NCBI RefSeq assembly: GCF_032854445.1
Contig: NC_088301.1
Span: forward strand, 57,858,512 to 57,922,511
Reading direction: 5' to 3'
From: Liolophura sinensis
Lineage: Eukaryota; Mollusca; Polyplacophora; Chitonida; Chitonidae
Length of the DNA stretch: 64,000 bases
Shown piece by piece: positions 23,101 through 33,489 of this stretch (position 1 is its first letter; every line of letters begins with the position of its first letter). The notes under the pieces were generated by a model. The model did no database searches, was not told the origin of the DNA, and worked only from the letters and a program-made list of their open reading frames with translations. A program made the position numbers and the translations under genes.

Positions 23101-26070
23101 GTGTTGACCTTTTCTGTGTCACCTAATTTATTAGGTCACATGACAACTTATAGTTCATTTATGCGCAAGTCACGCAATGAACTAACGAGTAGCAAAAACA
23201 TGGCGGTGAGAAGTAACAGCAAAATGGAGGTCGCGCAAAACAGTGTAATAACTATTGAACTAAAATGACATAAATTGCCAAACAACATATACTCTGTATT
23301 TCTGAAAGTTAAGCTGGGAAGAATGAAAAAGATCCTAGATCTACATATTTTTCATCCATTTAATGTGGACCAAGGCTATTCGATTGACGTCATTTTGGTT
23401 TCCAGTTCCGACTCAGAGTGTTACAGTGTTATCGTTATTAGGAATCTATACCAGGCTAACTCCAAGGGTTACAGTATTGTCATTATAAGAATTCTATACC
23501 AATTTGACTCCAAAGGTTATTGTTATTAGGATTCTATACTAGGCTAACCCCAAGGGTTTCAGTATTGTCGTTATTAGGAATCTATACCTGTCTCACGCCA
23601 AAGGTTATCGTTATTAGGAATATATACCAGTCTAACTCCAAGGGTTACACTATTATAGTCCTAAGGAATCTATACCAGGCTAACTCCAAGGGCTACAGTA
23701 TTATCGTTATTAGGAATGTGTACCAGTCTGACTGCAAAGGTTATTGTTATTAGGAACCTATACCAGGCTGACTGCAAGGGTTTCAGTATTATCGCTATTA
23801 AGGATCTAAACCAGTTTGATTCCAAGGGTTACAGTATTATCGTTATTAGGAACCTATACGAGGCTAACTTCAAGGGTTACAGTATTATCGTAAATAGGAA
23901 TCTATACCAGTCTGACTCCGAGGGTTACAGTATTATCGTTATTAGGAATCTATACCAGGCTAACTCCAAGGGTTACAGTATTATCGTAAATAGAAATCTA
24001 TACCAGTCTGACTCCGAGGGTTACAGTATTATCGTTATTAGGAATCTATACCAATCTGACTCCGAGGGTTACAGTATTATCGTTATTAGGAATTCATTAG
24101 GAATGTATACCAGTAACCAAGGGTTACAGTATTATCGTCATTAGGAATGTATACCAGTCTGACTCCAAAGGTTATCGTCATTAGGAATGTATACCAGTCT
24201 GGCTCTAAAGGTTATCGTTATCAGGAATCTATACCAGTCTGACTCTAAAGGTTATCGTTATTAGGAATGTATACCAGTCTGACTCCAAAGGTTATGGTCA
24301 TTAGGAATGTATAACCAGTCTGACTCCGAAGGTTATGGTCATTAGGAATGTATACCAGTCTGACTCCAAAGGTTATCGCCATTAGGAATGTATACCAGTC
24401 TGACTCTAAAGGTTATCGTTATTAGGAATCCATACCAATCTGACTCTAAAGGTTATAGTTATTAGGAATTTATACCAGTCTGACTCCAAAGGTTATCGTT
24501 ATTAAGAATGTATACCAGTCTGACTCTAAAGGTTAGCGTCATTAGGAATGTAAACCAGTCTGACTCCAAAGGTTATCGTCATTAGGAATGTATACCAGTC
24601 TGACTCCAAAGGTTATCGTCATTAGGAATGTATACCAGTCTGACTCTAAAGGTTATCGTTATTAGGAATCCATACCAGTCTGACTCCAAAGGTTACCGTT
24701 ATTAGGAATGTATACCAGTCTGACTCCAAAGGTTATCGTCATTAGGAATCCATACCAGTCTGACTCCAAAGGTTATCGTTATTAGGAATCCATACCAGTC
24801 TGACTCCAAGAGATTTAGTGAAGGAGGCCTGTCTGCTATGGCAGTGTGTCCCAGTTAACTATTCAATCAACAGTTCAGTAAACAATTCATAAAACGCCAT
24901 CTGATGTCTGATCAGAAACTATTCGATGCGCCTTGTCTAACAGAGGCCGGATACCAGATATGAATCTCCCATGTTTAAAGGAAAAGACCTCAGAAAATCG
25001 AATTAGGCATCACTTGATAGACCACTTAAAACTATGCATAAATATACTTTCATTTATTATTTTAGATTTTTGTGAAGAGAGGTAAAGGCGTTCAAACATT
25101 TGAATTCTAAAGTTGGCTTTATGGACCATGGAACTTTGACGTCACAACTGGCTTCCAACTCTAATCACGACAGTGAATGTTGGAATAACTCTTTTTACGT
25201 AAGACTAAATAATTACTAAAATAATGCTCCCGAAAATTCTTTCTTTCCCATCACCATCAGAAAAAAAGGTGATGTGACGTCAGAACCTAGATACCGTCAG
25301 TATGGATCATGAATCCCACCAGAGAATTCAAATATTTGAATGCCTTTCAACACTCTTAAGAAAGCTCTGAAAAACTAAATGAAAGTATTTTACGCATAGT
25401 TTTCCGTTGTCTGTATGATGGACCGTACTCCATTTTTTTTAGCTTTCTTTGACTTTAAGGTATAACTGTTGACTGGACTATTAACTGACACACTGTTCCA
25501 CAGGCGGATATATAACATTGCGTCTGCTTATGGAAATAAGCTATGGAAGTTAAAATTAAACCGTTACACTAATAATACAAATGTTACATGATACTAACGC
25601 CTTTTTCCTAACGTGATTTTGGACTTTATCCTTAAGTTGTAGCCCAAATTAAATTCTTATGTATATGAATAAAATTGATCCCTATTTCCATGCTGTAGTT
25701 GCTCTATTTAAGCCAAATTTGAGCTTCCAGCTTCACATATTTTGTTCTGTAAAGAAGATTAAATTTTGGACTCAAAATGAATTGGTGGATCAGACCAAGG
25801 CGCACATTTTCTGAAAATTCTATCTAAATGTTTTTATTTTTCTGAAAAGGTCGGAAGAGGAAACGTCGTACTGCCATTAGTTCGACTGCTAAGGACTTCC
25901 TGGAGCGGTGTTTCGAATCTCAGCCCAAACCGTCTTCTTGGGATATATCGTCGATCGGCCGGATCTTGTGCCTAGAGAGAGAAGTGGTTCGCGTCTGGTT
26001 TTGTAACAGGAGACAGAGGGATAAACGAGTGAAGATGTCGTTGGAAACTGTTGACCGCCTACAGGAATAA
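16635..26070 (+). CDS. POU class 1 (Pit-1-like) homeodomain transcription factor, three coding exons
   Basis: Exons 16635-17187, 18457-18615 and 25850-26070 join in frame (933 nt, 310 residues). Introns are GT-AG, both phase 1. Residues 1-155 have no recognised domain and are rich in Pro, Arg and Trp. The POU-specific domain is about 157-232 ([20 protein letters not shown], then [20 protein letters not shown]), followed by a short linker. The homeodomain is about 239-299 ([10 protein letters not shown], then [20 protein letters not shown]). The [13 protein letters not shown] helix and RKRKRR start place it in POU class 1, nuclear DNA-binding factors (vertebrate POU1F1). DNA-contact residues WFCNRRQ are intact. 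It is clearly diverged: VNDF for ANEF, SRFE for CRFE, and an N-terminus unlike vertebrate Pit-1. An upstream in-frame TTG at 16596 is not used as start. Could be a lineage-specific paralogue. Confidence 0.85.
17365..17447. repeat. Near-perfect 29-bp palindrome with 25-nt loop
   Basis: Arms 17365-17393 and 17419-17447 (GAGATGACTAATCTCGCATT... to GAATTC) are reverse complements with a single mismatch (T/C). Lies 178 bases after exon 1 in intron 1 of the POU1-like gene. Could be a mini foldback transposon or a hairpin in the pre-mRNA. Confidence 0.9.
17737..17917. mobile_element. MITE with about 30-bp terminal inverted repeats
   Basis: The left end TCACGAAGCAGTCTTAGACT and the reverse complement of the right end (TCACGAAGCTGTCTTAGATT) match with a few differences and continue into TTAA-rich sequence. 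The 181-bp element has no coding capacity. Intron 1 of the POU1-like gene. Confidence 0.7.
18457..18615 (+). CDS. POU1-like exon 2 (second half of POU-specific domain)
   Basis: Acceptor CTTTAATTTAACAG, 159 nt, donor GTAAGT at 18616. Encodes [20 protein letters not shown], then [20 protein letters not shown] and a short linker. It holds the POU-specific recognition helix. Confidence 0.9.
19798..20510 (+). pseudogene. Degenerate Ty3/gypsy pol fragment (protease to start of reverse transcriptase)
   Basis: An open frame at 19798-20226 contains [20 protein letters not shown], the C-terminal part typical of a gypsy retropepsin (G-x-LLGR-TA). After a stop and frame change, 20375-20505 reads like the residues that precede gypsy reverse transcriptase, ending [10 protein letters not shown]. 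Interrupted by stops, no LTRs found, so a dead fragment. It sits in intron 2 of the POU1-like gene in sense orientation. Confidence 0.6.
23131..23282. repeat. About 150-bp direct repeat, copy 1
   Basis: TTAGGTCACATGACAACTTA, then GCAATGAACTAACGAGTAGC, AAAAACATGGCGGTGAGAAG and AAAATGGAGGTCGCGCAAAA recur with few changes at 26667-26830. No coding capacity recognised. Confidence 0.85.
23410..24810. repeat. Minisatellite with 48-bp then 40-bp period
   Basis: The first part (to about 24150) is built mostly from a 48-base unit containing GGTTACAGTATTATCGTTAT then TAGGAATCTATACCAGTCTG ACTCCGAG-type sequence, mixed with 40-base units. The second part is uniform 40-base units in which the eight bases ACAGTATT are missing. 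The 48-base unit keeps a frame open, giving spurious repeat proteins. About 1.4 kb, in intron 2 of the POU1-like gene. Confidence 0.95.
25028..25403. mobile_element. 376-bp foldback element (long imperfect inverted repeat)
   Basis: The left arm starts AAACTATGCATAAATATACT and includes AAAGGCGTTCAAACATTTGA. The right arm reads in reverse complement AAACTATGCGTAAAATACTT and AAAGGCATTCAAATATTTGA. Pairing continues inward with decay (GGACCATG against GATCCATA). No protein coding; probably a MITE. It lies 450 bases before the homeodomain exon. Confidence 0.7.
25850..26070 (+). CDS. POU1-like exon 3 (homeodomain) and stop
   Basis: Acceptor TTTTTCTGAAAAG, then the complete homeodomain and an 11-residue tail ending DRLQE, TAA at 26068-26070. 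A short C-terminal tail is usual for POU1. Confidence 0.92.
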
Positions 26071-26363
26071 GACCTGAAAATGCCGAAGAAACCAACGAGT
26101 TCGTCCAAGTTAAATGATTCGTGAAATGTAATTGTTGAATGATGGTTGTAAGGTTTTGTTGTTGAATAATAGTAGAACCCCTCTTATAAAACCCCCGCAT
26201 TTTGCGTGATGTGGATCAAAATATTGATCAACCAGTCACATGAATATACACTGTAAACTCCAACTGTTCAATTCCTTGTCCAGTTTCCCATAATTTCCAT
26301 GTAATCACCCACACGAGAAGTTTTTTGAGTTCAAATGACAGCTGGATTTATTTATTAGTAAAT

Positions 26364-26369
26364 AATAAA
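26364..26369 (+). terminator. Candidate polyadenylation signal for the POU1-like gene
   Basis: AATAAA about 295 bases after the stop codon, inside an A/T-rich run. Candidate only. Confidence 0.35.
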
Positions 26370-26666
26370 ATATAAAACCCATAGTATTCAGCATGCTATA
26401 CTTCAGTCTTTACATCCACGCTGTCTTTATTCCATGGAAATTTTCCATGTCGAAGGTGATGTATAATATGAGGAAAGCCCAGAATGTACAACTTAAGCCG
26501 TGGACACACAAAACGGAATTTTCTTTCTCCTACAGGCGTGTTTCGTAAATTTCTAATAATCCCTCTAGTGTCTATTTCACAGGCAATTTTGTCCGCTCCG
26601 AAATTCGCTTGCATTCAATCCCACTATGCCCTTGTACGGGATCATTTTGTGTGTGTCACATGGTTT

Positions 26667-26830
26667 ACTAGATCACATGACATAACTTACTTACAACTTA
26701 TAGTTCATTTAGGTGCGAGTCCGCAATGAACTAACGAGTGGCAAAAACATGGCGGTGAAAAGTAGCAGCAAAATGGAGGTCGCGCAAAATAGTGTAATGA
26801 CTGTTGAACTAAAATGACACAAATTACTAA
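26667..26830. repeat. About 150-bp direct repeat, copy 2
   Basis: Same orientation as 23131-23282. The pair brackets the minisatellite, the foldback element and the homeodomain exon. Confidence 0.85.
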
Positions 26831-27505
26831 ATCGCGTATTCTTTAAAGAACATCGAATCGGGATCCATAGCCCATAGAGCAGTGCTTTAAGTGATAATTT
26901 CTTCCAACTCGCTCAGAATTGTATATTCAGCTAAATATACAGTCTAACTGTGAAGTTAACCTGTGTGGTGCTTTGTGGGAACACCTAACTTTCTAAAAGA
27001 TCAGGAAATGTTTCTCGACTAACGGACATTTTGCTTAGGTTCATTAAAAAAGATTTGACAAATCTGGATACCCAGAATACATAACACGATGTAAGGCCAG
27101 GTTTATATCTAGATCCAGAAAATATACAACCAAGCTCCTGTCCGCGTCGTTAACAAAAGCTCTACAGTAAGTTAAAACATTTTGAGAAAGGTATAGCTCA
27201 GTTATCCGAAAAACTTCAATGCATATAGTAGATATTAAACAACTCTAAGACACTGACCGAAGAATTAGACTATAAAAGTCTAGTGCAGTACAAACATTCC
27301 TCGTGGAAATCTCCAAACTACATTCCCTCACCAAGATTTAATCCAGTGTCTTATTAAGCTGATTGTTTTGGTGTTTCAAATGATTGGCCATCATTTCGTA
27401 AATATCAGACCCTACAAATCATTTTTAGTTCGAAACACTATTCAGGTTATCAATCTTGGGATGCTGCACGATTTACAGAAATATAACCGGGTGTCCAGAA
27501 TCTGT

Positions 27506-27600
27506 GGCACTGCGATTCATAACTGGTTTAATTCTCCTTGATCCGGGGCTGAGGGGGCACTGCGATTCATAACTGGGTTATCCAGGGCTAGAGGGGGAAG
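27506..27600. repeat. 50-bp imperfect tandem duplication
   Basis: GGCACTGCGATTCATAACTGG occurs at 27506 and again at 27556, each followed by a related G-rich block (CCGGGGCTGAGGG and CAGGGCTAGAGGG). Confidence 0.85.
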
Positions 27601-27689
27601 GGTATTTTCATCATGTTGAATTACATCGGTAGGTTTGATATATAAACGGTTGTAATCAACTGATTACTGATTTCATTCACTCCCCGTTT

Positions 27690-27835
27690 CTTGCGTCTTT
27701 CCCACATCATTGATGACTGCTTTACTTTGTATGAATCGTCTTATTGTCGTACTTTATAAACCTACTTAGTTCTTTGGTGGCTAGTGTTGAACGTTGTTTT
27801 GAGAATAGACATTGCGATTATTGAACTGGATTCTC
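27690..27835. repeat. Dispersed repeat, copy 1 of 3
   Basis: Shares, in order, TTGCGTCTTTCCCACATCAT, a TTCTTTGGTGG block and TTGCGATTATTGAACTGGA with 59295-59450 and, more weakly, 52685-52800. No coding capacity. Confidence 0.55.
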
Positions 27836-28036
27836 CAATTTGTTTTGACATCTAGATCCAAACTGGAAAAATATTGTTATTGCTCAAGGGAATATTCTCC
27901 GTACCCGCTTTGTATTGATTTTCGGAAAAGCTGTTCATGACTGAACCAAACTGGTGGTGAATAGTCAAAACCAAAAGTACTATGTAAACGTGATGTAAAG
28001 GTATCACTATCAGAGAAGAAAACTGTGAAGACATGC

Positions 28037-28259
28037 CGGGGCCTCCGTGCATGGTCGAAGTGGTTAACATGCCAGCGAGGCGTAATCCTCCAATGCGGTT
28101 GGCATGAGTTCAATCCAGCTCAAACTGGCTTCCTCTGGCTGTACGTGGGACGGTCTAGCAACAACTTGATTGTGGTCATGGGTTTCTTCGGGATCTGTTC
28201 GATTTCCCCCACCATAATGCTGGCCACCGTCGTAAAAGTGTATGGTGTAAAACTCCAAA

Positions 28260-28302
<43 letters not shown>

Positions 28303-28314
28303 AAAAATAAATAC
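28037..28314 (+). repeat. tRNA-headed SINE, nearly full length, with (AAAT)n tail
   Basis: The head GGGGCCTCCGTGCATGGTCG is followed by AAGTGGTTAACATGCCAGCG (A-box-like) and GAGTTCAATCC (B-box-like), so it is tRNA-derived. Body blocks CTTCCTCTGGCTGTACGTGG, TTTCCCCCACCATAATGCTG and GTATGGTGTAAAACTCCAAA follow, then a pure AAATAAAT tail. This copy fixes the orientation of the family for the whole window. Confidence 0.8.
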
Positions 28315-30320
28315 ACAGTGACCCAATGATTAGATTTTAAAGGCCCAGTGCAGTTCAAATATGCTTCCACGTGGAACTCTCCACCCTACACTACAACGCC
28401 ACATCAAGATTGAATGAAGTGCCTTAATAATAACAAATTAAAACAAATAGCGTGCACATCATAAAACACCAATAGTAAATACTTCCATGTGGCCTAACTT
28501 TCAGCCGAAAATGGTGTACCTTTTGTAATTGTAATGTATGTTCACACATCAGTGTGGAATTACCCCATTCCTCATGAGATCCTCATCTCAAGGGACGTGG
28601 GTTTGGACGTAATGCAGTGAATGATCTAACATGGTATCTTCTTGTAGTCCATACCAGTAACTTACATGATGTCGGAATTTCGTACTTACAAGTGCAGTTT
28701 GTGGTGACAATCAGTTATTTAGACGACTTTTTTCGAAATGTGTGAGGCTGGCGAAGTTGTGGTGATCGGCGTTTCTTATCCAGTTATGGCCTGGGAAAGT
28801 TTCAACTTGACGGAAGCATTTCAGAAGTTTGGTCAACACGTGGTAGCACCGTGTTTTCTAACACTTGGACTGATCACCGCCTCCGCTAATAATTAATCAT
28901 ACGTCATTTAATTAACACTACATGCTTAACAAACATCTGTTTCTTCGGAACTTATTTTGAATATAAAATCCTCTTGTCCAAACTAATAGGTCAACACAAA
29001 TGACATCTACTTCTTTAGGAACGTCTGAAATTTACAAACATTGAACACCTCAATTTCCCCATCCTGGGTCAACTCTAAATTACTTTTTGTGAGGCTATTT
29101 TCAGACGCACGTACTGTAGTTAATATGATGAGAAATAATTGCCTAACATTTTTGACCGGCCACACGATACACCTGGGCTTTTCTGCCATCATCGTTAAAA
29201 GAGTTCGAACTTGAAACTCCCATATTTCATGATATACTTCTTATGTCTTACTTTAATGTAGGCCTAGAGGGATTAGTTTGCGTAATAAACTTAATTGTGC
29301 CTAGTTTAAAATATTTTTCAGGTACAGTGGATTTTAAGACAAATATTGTAAAGGAAGATGTTGCGCTTGTGTGAAACACCTTTTGTCAAATCCCTTACCA
29401 AAGGGGGTTGTGGTCCTGACTTTGACAGAGCATGTCAGCAATGATGATTAGGAATTGAAGAAAAATAAACCTACGACCGACATCGAAGTTAAAGAGTTAT
29501 ATTTGTGGCTTCTTGCCCAGAACAAGATATCGTGGATATTATCCTTGGCAGTTACCATTTATTTCCATGAACAGGAGGAGTATTTACAGAAGCTTCAGGC
29601 CTTAATAGTTCAGTTCACGCCTTTCTAAAATAAATTCCAGGAGGTAGGCCTGTCCCTAAAATTTAATTGTGGATGAGGAGATTGATCTGTTTGAGGCTGT
29701 ACATGTCGAATCTCTGTGGCGCCCTTGGCGGTGGAAGGCAACTGGGTTAGATGATCTGGAACTGTATCAAAACAAAAGTACATCTACACGGGTAGAACTA
29801 CACAGTAATTTTTAACGGGTGAAAAATCAAATGTACGCAAACGTGTAGATGTTCAATTTAATTGAAGTGTTACACGAAGTTAAAGTATTACCCAACTGGC
29901 ACAGCCAGTTTTCCTACTTACACTTTTGGTGTAAGACTACTACTCGAAAATCTTTAGCTCGGAATACATCTGTCGTGCCCGTTGAAATAAGGCATTGATT
30001 CATGCCCCACTTGAAAAGTTTCTAATTTTTAAAGGGGTGCTGGTTAACTGGCCACTCACGCTTTAACCCGGATCCAGCGTCGACATTTACTTACAACACT
30101 GGCAGTCAATCATATTATGTTACCCTATAACTGGATGCCATGGCATTGACTTACGTGTCTGCGGCATTGGCACAATACAGGGATTCTCGAGCCATTATCA
30201 AGGCTATACCATCGTTTGAATGATTAGCATTTTAAGCCCCTCTGAAAAATCATTGACGTCGACTGTGGATAGCGTGGCGAAGAAGTAATATGTTCGAACT
30301 CAAACTTATCAGCATACTTC

Positions 30321-31943
30321 TTAAACTCTGAAGAACTGACGGGCGGTCCATTGTCTGATATGAGCTGAACAGGAATTCCATGACGTGCAAATTGTGATTT
30401 CATCCATCTGTATCACTGTTGTAGCCGTCTTGGAATGTAGTCGATCAATTTCAAAGTAATCGGAGTAATAATCTGCCAATATCAGGTTATCTTTGCCGTC
30501 AAACTCAAATAAATCACAACCCACTTTTTCCCATGGGTGACTGGGAATCTCATGACTGATGAGAGCCTCTTTCTGTTGGTTGTGCTGGAGAGTGTTGCAG
30601 GTGTCACACCTACTCAGTAAATCGGTAATGTCCTTTATCATGTTCGGCCAGTACACTAACTCTCTGGCACGGCGTATGCATGACTGAAGACCAATGTGTG
30701 ATGAATGGAGTCGGTCCAAGATATCTGGTCTGACGCTACTAGGAACGATAACTCTTTCACCTTTAAACACTATTCCGTTCTGAACAGAGAGTTCGTCTCT
30801 GAAGGGAAAGTATTCCTGTACTGCAAAGGGAGCATCTTCATTTCTGTCTGGCCATCCATTCTGTATCACTCTCTTCAATGATGACATGGTGGGATCCGTT
30901 AAAGTGGCTGTTTGAATCAGCTCTATCCGCTTGTCGGAAATAGCAAGATATTCAATCATATTGAAAGATTCTGTCTCAGTAGCCGTTGGATATCTGTTGT
31001 CAATCAGCATAACATCTCCATGGTCATTAGTAGCTGTCTTGGAATGTGATAAGTATGCACGACTCAGTGCATCAGCAAGATACATTTCTGTACCTTTCTT
31101 GTAAGTCACATCATAGTCGAACTTTTGCAGGCGCAACAACATGCGTTGTAGTCTCTTTGGAGCACTATGCAGGCTTTTGCGAACAATCGATTCCAGTGGT
31201 TTATGGTCCGATTCAATTCTCACTTTCTTTCCATAAACGTATTGTTCAAACCTTTCCATCCCAAAGACGATTGTGAGCATTTCTCGCTCAATCTGTGCGT
31301 AATTCTTCTCTGCAGCAGACAAAGAACGAGATACATAGGCCACAGGTTGGTCATTTTGCATGAGACATGCTTTAAGTCCATCTTGGGACGCGTCACACAG
31401 CAGTACTGTGCCAGCTTTGTCGTCAAAATACCTCAAAACATGAGGACTTGACAGGATGTCTTTTACTTCCCGAAGACATTTTCCATGGATTTGTTCATCC
31501 CAGAAAAAGCGATTCTCATTCTTGAGAGGTTCTCGCAGAGGGGAAGTAACTGACGACAGCCTTGTGGCAAACTTCTGGAGGAAAGTCATCATACCTAACA
31601 GGCGGTGCACCCCTTTCTTATCCGTCGGCGCCGGTATATCTTTGATTGCAGTTACTTTAGAAGGATCAATCATCAATCCAGATGAAGACAAGATGTGTCC
31701 AAGGTATGGTACCTCTCGGCACTTGAGTTGAAACTTACTCTGGTTCAGTTTAATGTTCTTTTCACGACACCTATCGAGGAAAGAAATCACCTTTCTGTCG
31801 TGATCCACATCTGCCTCTTCATTTGTGTCTCCAACACCAAAAACTAGAACATCATCATGAACTACTTTCACACCATCTAGACCTTCCAGTGCCTCATTGA
31901 GTATACGCTGGAACTCTTCAGAAGCCAACGGTATCGTCCCCAA
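30321..31943 (-). pseudogene. Gypsy pol: reverse transcriptase C-part, RNase H, integrase N-part
   Basis: A 540-codon frame. Residues about 20-40 hold the reverse transcriptase DD motif (VVHDDVLVFG; the usual Tyr is His). YLGHILSSSG and PAPTDKKGVHRLLGM follow. RNase H starts near 190 with LLCDASQDGL and includes EREMLTIVFGMERFEQYVYG and ESDHKPLE. The integrase HHCC finger is near 415-455 (H, H, C-x-x-C) followed by the first core aspartates in GCDLFEFDGK and LILADYYSDY. The frame then shifts; the second catalytic motif (SDNGPP) lies downstream in another frame. The product would be truncated and the element is dead. Confidence 0.88.
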
Positions 31944-32468
31944 GGAGTTTCAAAAGTCGTTAGGTAGCTACTCTCTTCATCAAGTTGGACGTGCCAAAAT
32001 CCATTCTTGGCGTCAGCGTAGCTAAAACATTTAGCTTTGGCAAGATCAGGTGGGAGGTCATCAATAGTCGGGGTTGGGTAGTGGTTTCGTTTCAAAGCAG
32101 AGTTCAGAGGTTTCGTATCGCTACAAAGATGAATCCGGTTTGGAAACCACGACCATTGCTGATATCCAGTCATTTGGCACAGTAACTGGTGTAATTATAC
32201 CTTTCTTGGTCAGAGTCTCTAACTCTTCTTTCAGTTTGGGCTGAAGAGCAACAGGAACTTTGCGTCATGGCAACTTAACAGGTTGCACTTTCTCGTCAAC
32301 TTCAAGATGTAGCAGACCTTCCAGTTTTCCTTCTCCTTGGAAAACATCTCGATAGGAAGACATGATTTTATCCAAGGTCACCTCTGGCTGATCCCTTAGA
32401 TTCACATCATTGCTCTTCTGATGAGCTAGCAGCATAATGTTCTCGGTCTGTACCGTTATAAGATTCAT
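31877..32468 (-). pseudogene. Gypsy pol: protease-RT linker and RT N-part, frame-broken
   Basis: Two short frames (32468-32265 and 32173-31877). The first has SSYRDVFQGEGKLEG, the stretch that normally precedes gypsy reverse transcriptase. The second has DTKPLNSALKRNHYPTPTID and FSYADAKNGFWHVQLDEES, the palm motif with its catalytic aspartate. Joined to the larger pol frame only through frameshifts. Confidence 0.8.
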
Positions 32469-32486
32469 TTGTTGAACCGCTCCGGC

Positions 32487-32924
32487 TCATAGCACAGGTC
32501 TGTAGTCACCTTTTACGATTGCAATTTCAACGCTGTACTTCCGACAATTCTTTGGGGTTTTCATGGAAATGCGGCGTTTTTCAACAGGCACAATCTCTGT
32601 CCCGTTGAACATTACAAGGGTTGTGGTTTTTTCCATTTTCTTCAGTTTTCTGTACATGGTGAGGGGCTTGCACATTGTTAGCTTGTTGCTCCGCCATTTT
32701 TTTCGGTTTACATTAACACAAGTCAGTGTGTCACTTACAGGGCTTCCGCAGAAATGGTACAGTAGGCAGTAAACAGGAAATAAAACAAAATATCCCAGTG
32801 TTTCATAAGAGTGCGCGCACATTGTCTCATGCGCGACATCGTATAAATGCCACCACAACGCGAAGGCGAACTGTCCGAAACGGGCTACCATAGTTTTTTT
32901 TTCAGCATCAGGGTTAACAGTCAA
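32487..32924 (-). pseudogene. Gypsy protease-like fragment
   Basis: Only the C-terminal third is element-like: TTLVMFNGTEIVPVEKRRIS and a stretch ending VKGDYRPVL resemble the retropepsin flap to C-terminal segment. The catalytic DTG triad is not visible. Upstream residues look non-coding, so gag and most of protease appear lost. Confidence 0.5.
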
Positions 32925-33191
32925 TCGGCGTGAATATTACCACAAATGTTCAGAGAGTTCAATGGTATTTTCCCTCAGAATTATCAGAGTTTATAACTGT
33001 CACAAATTTAATTCACAAAAAGTCACAGATTAGGCAAAATAGCGCGAATATTAGATCAGAAAGTCACTCACTACCTGTAAACATCACTCCCGACGAGTCG
33101 TGCCACCTGTACGATCTGCACACAGAGAAAAATCACAAATATCAGTGGATAAAAAAGTTTCAGATTCGCCGCACGGCTGGACGGGAACTCC

Positions 33192-33209
33192 ATCCCAGCT
33201 CTGACACCA
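33192..33209 (-). other. Primer-binding site of the gypsy element
   Basis: TGGTGTCAGAGCTGGGAT begins with TGG, the complement of a tRNA 3' CCA end, and directly abuts the LTR. The TGGTGTCAGA-type sequence is common in Ty3/gypsy elements; the tRNA was not identified. Confidence 0.65.
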
Positions 33210-33463
33210 TGTTTCGCCATTTTAGATCGTCCGGGAGTTGAATAATCGAACAAGAATGAAATTCTGTTTGAGCGAACGAAACAGCTGTTACTCAGGATAA
33301 CATCAGAACCCCCAATCCAGATCCTGCACTGTAGAACCAGGGGAGTATGTAAAGCTATACTTACTGGAAACGGACTTTAGACCAATTACGTCACAACAAC
33401 CTCCTGACTTGAAACCACTGGGGAAGTCGAGGTAGAAAAAGTAACTTTTAGGAGGTGTTAACA
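33210..33463 (-). repeat. 5' LTR of the gypsy element
   Basis: 254 bp beginning TGTTAACACC and ending GGCGAAACA on the minus strand: the TG...CA termini expected of an LTR, placed immediately before the primer-binding site. No second copy is available to test it. Confidence 0.65.
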
Positions 33464-33489
33464 GTAAGGCCATTGTGTTTATTTCGTAA

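Larger units (their letters stand above)
26071..30257. other. Gene-poor interval between the POU1-like gene and the gypsy element
   Basis: Besides the repeats listed separately, nothing coding is recognised. 29330-29650 has sense-like stretches but is broken by stops in every frame. Confidence 0.4.
30258..33463 (-). mobile_element. Truncated Ty3/gypsy LTR retrotransposon
   Basis: Read on the minus strand: 5' LTR (33463-33210), primer-binding site (33209-33192), little or no gag, protease-like stretch near 32620, reverse transcriptase (about 32470-31700 over two frames), RNase H, integrase zinc finger and part of the integrase core, ending abruptly near 30258. Frameshifts fall near 32200, 31930 and 30400. 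No 3' LTR is found between 29 kb and 30.3 kb, so the 3' end is deleted. The element is inactive. No envelope-like frame is seen. Confidence 0.85.

Noticed and set aside
23275-24144. Repeat-protein ORFs ([16 protein letters not shown] units)
   Set aside because: Produced by the 48-bp minisatellite; frame collapses where the unit becomes 40 bp.
28037-28120. A tRNA gene
   Set aside because: A-box and B-box-like sequences are present but the region does not fold as a full tRNA and is continuous with the SINE body.
31046-31731. Plus-strand ORFs of 76-94 codons within the gypsy element
   Set aside because: Antisense shadows of the pol frame.
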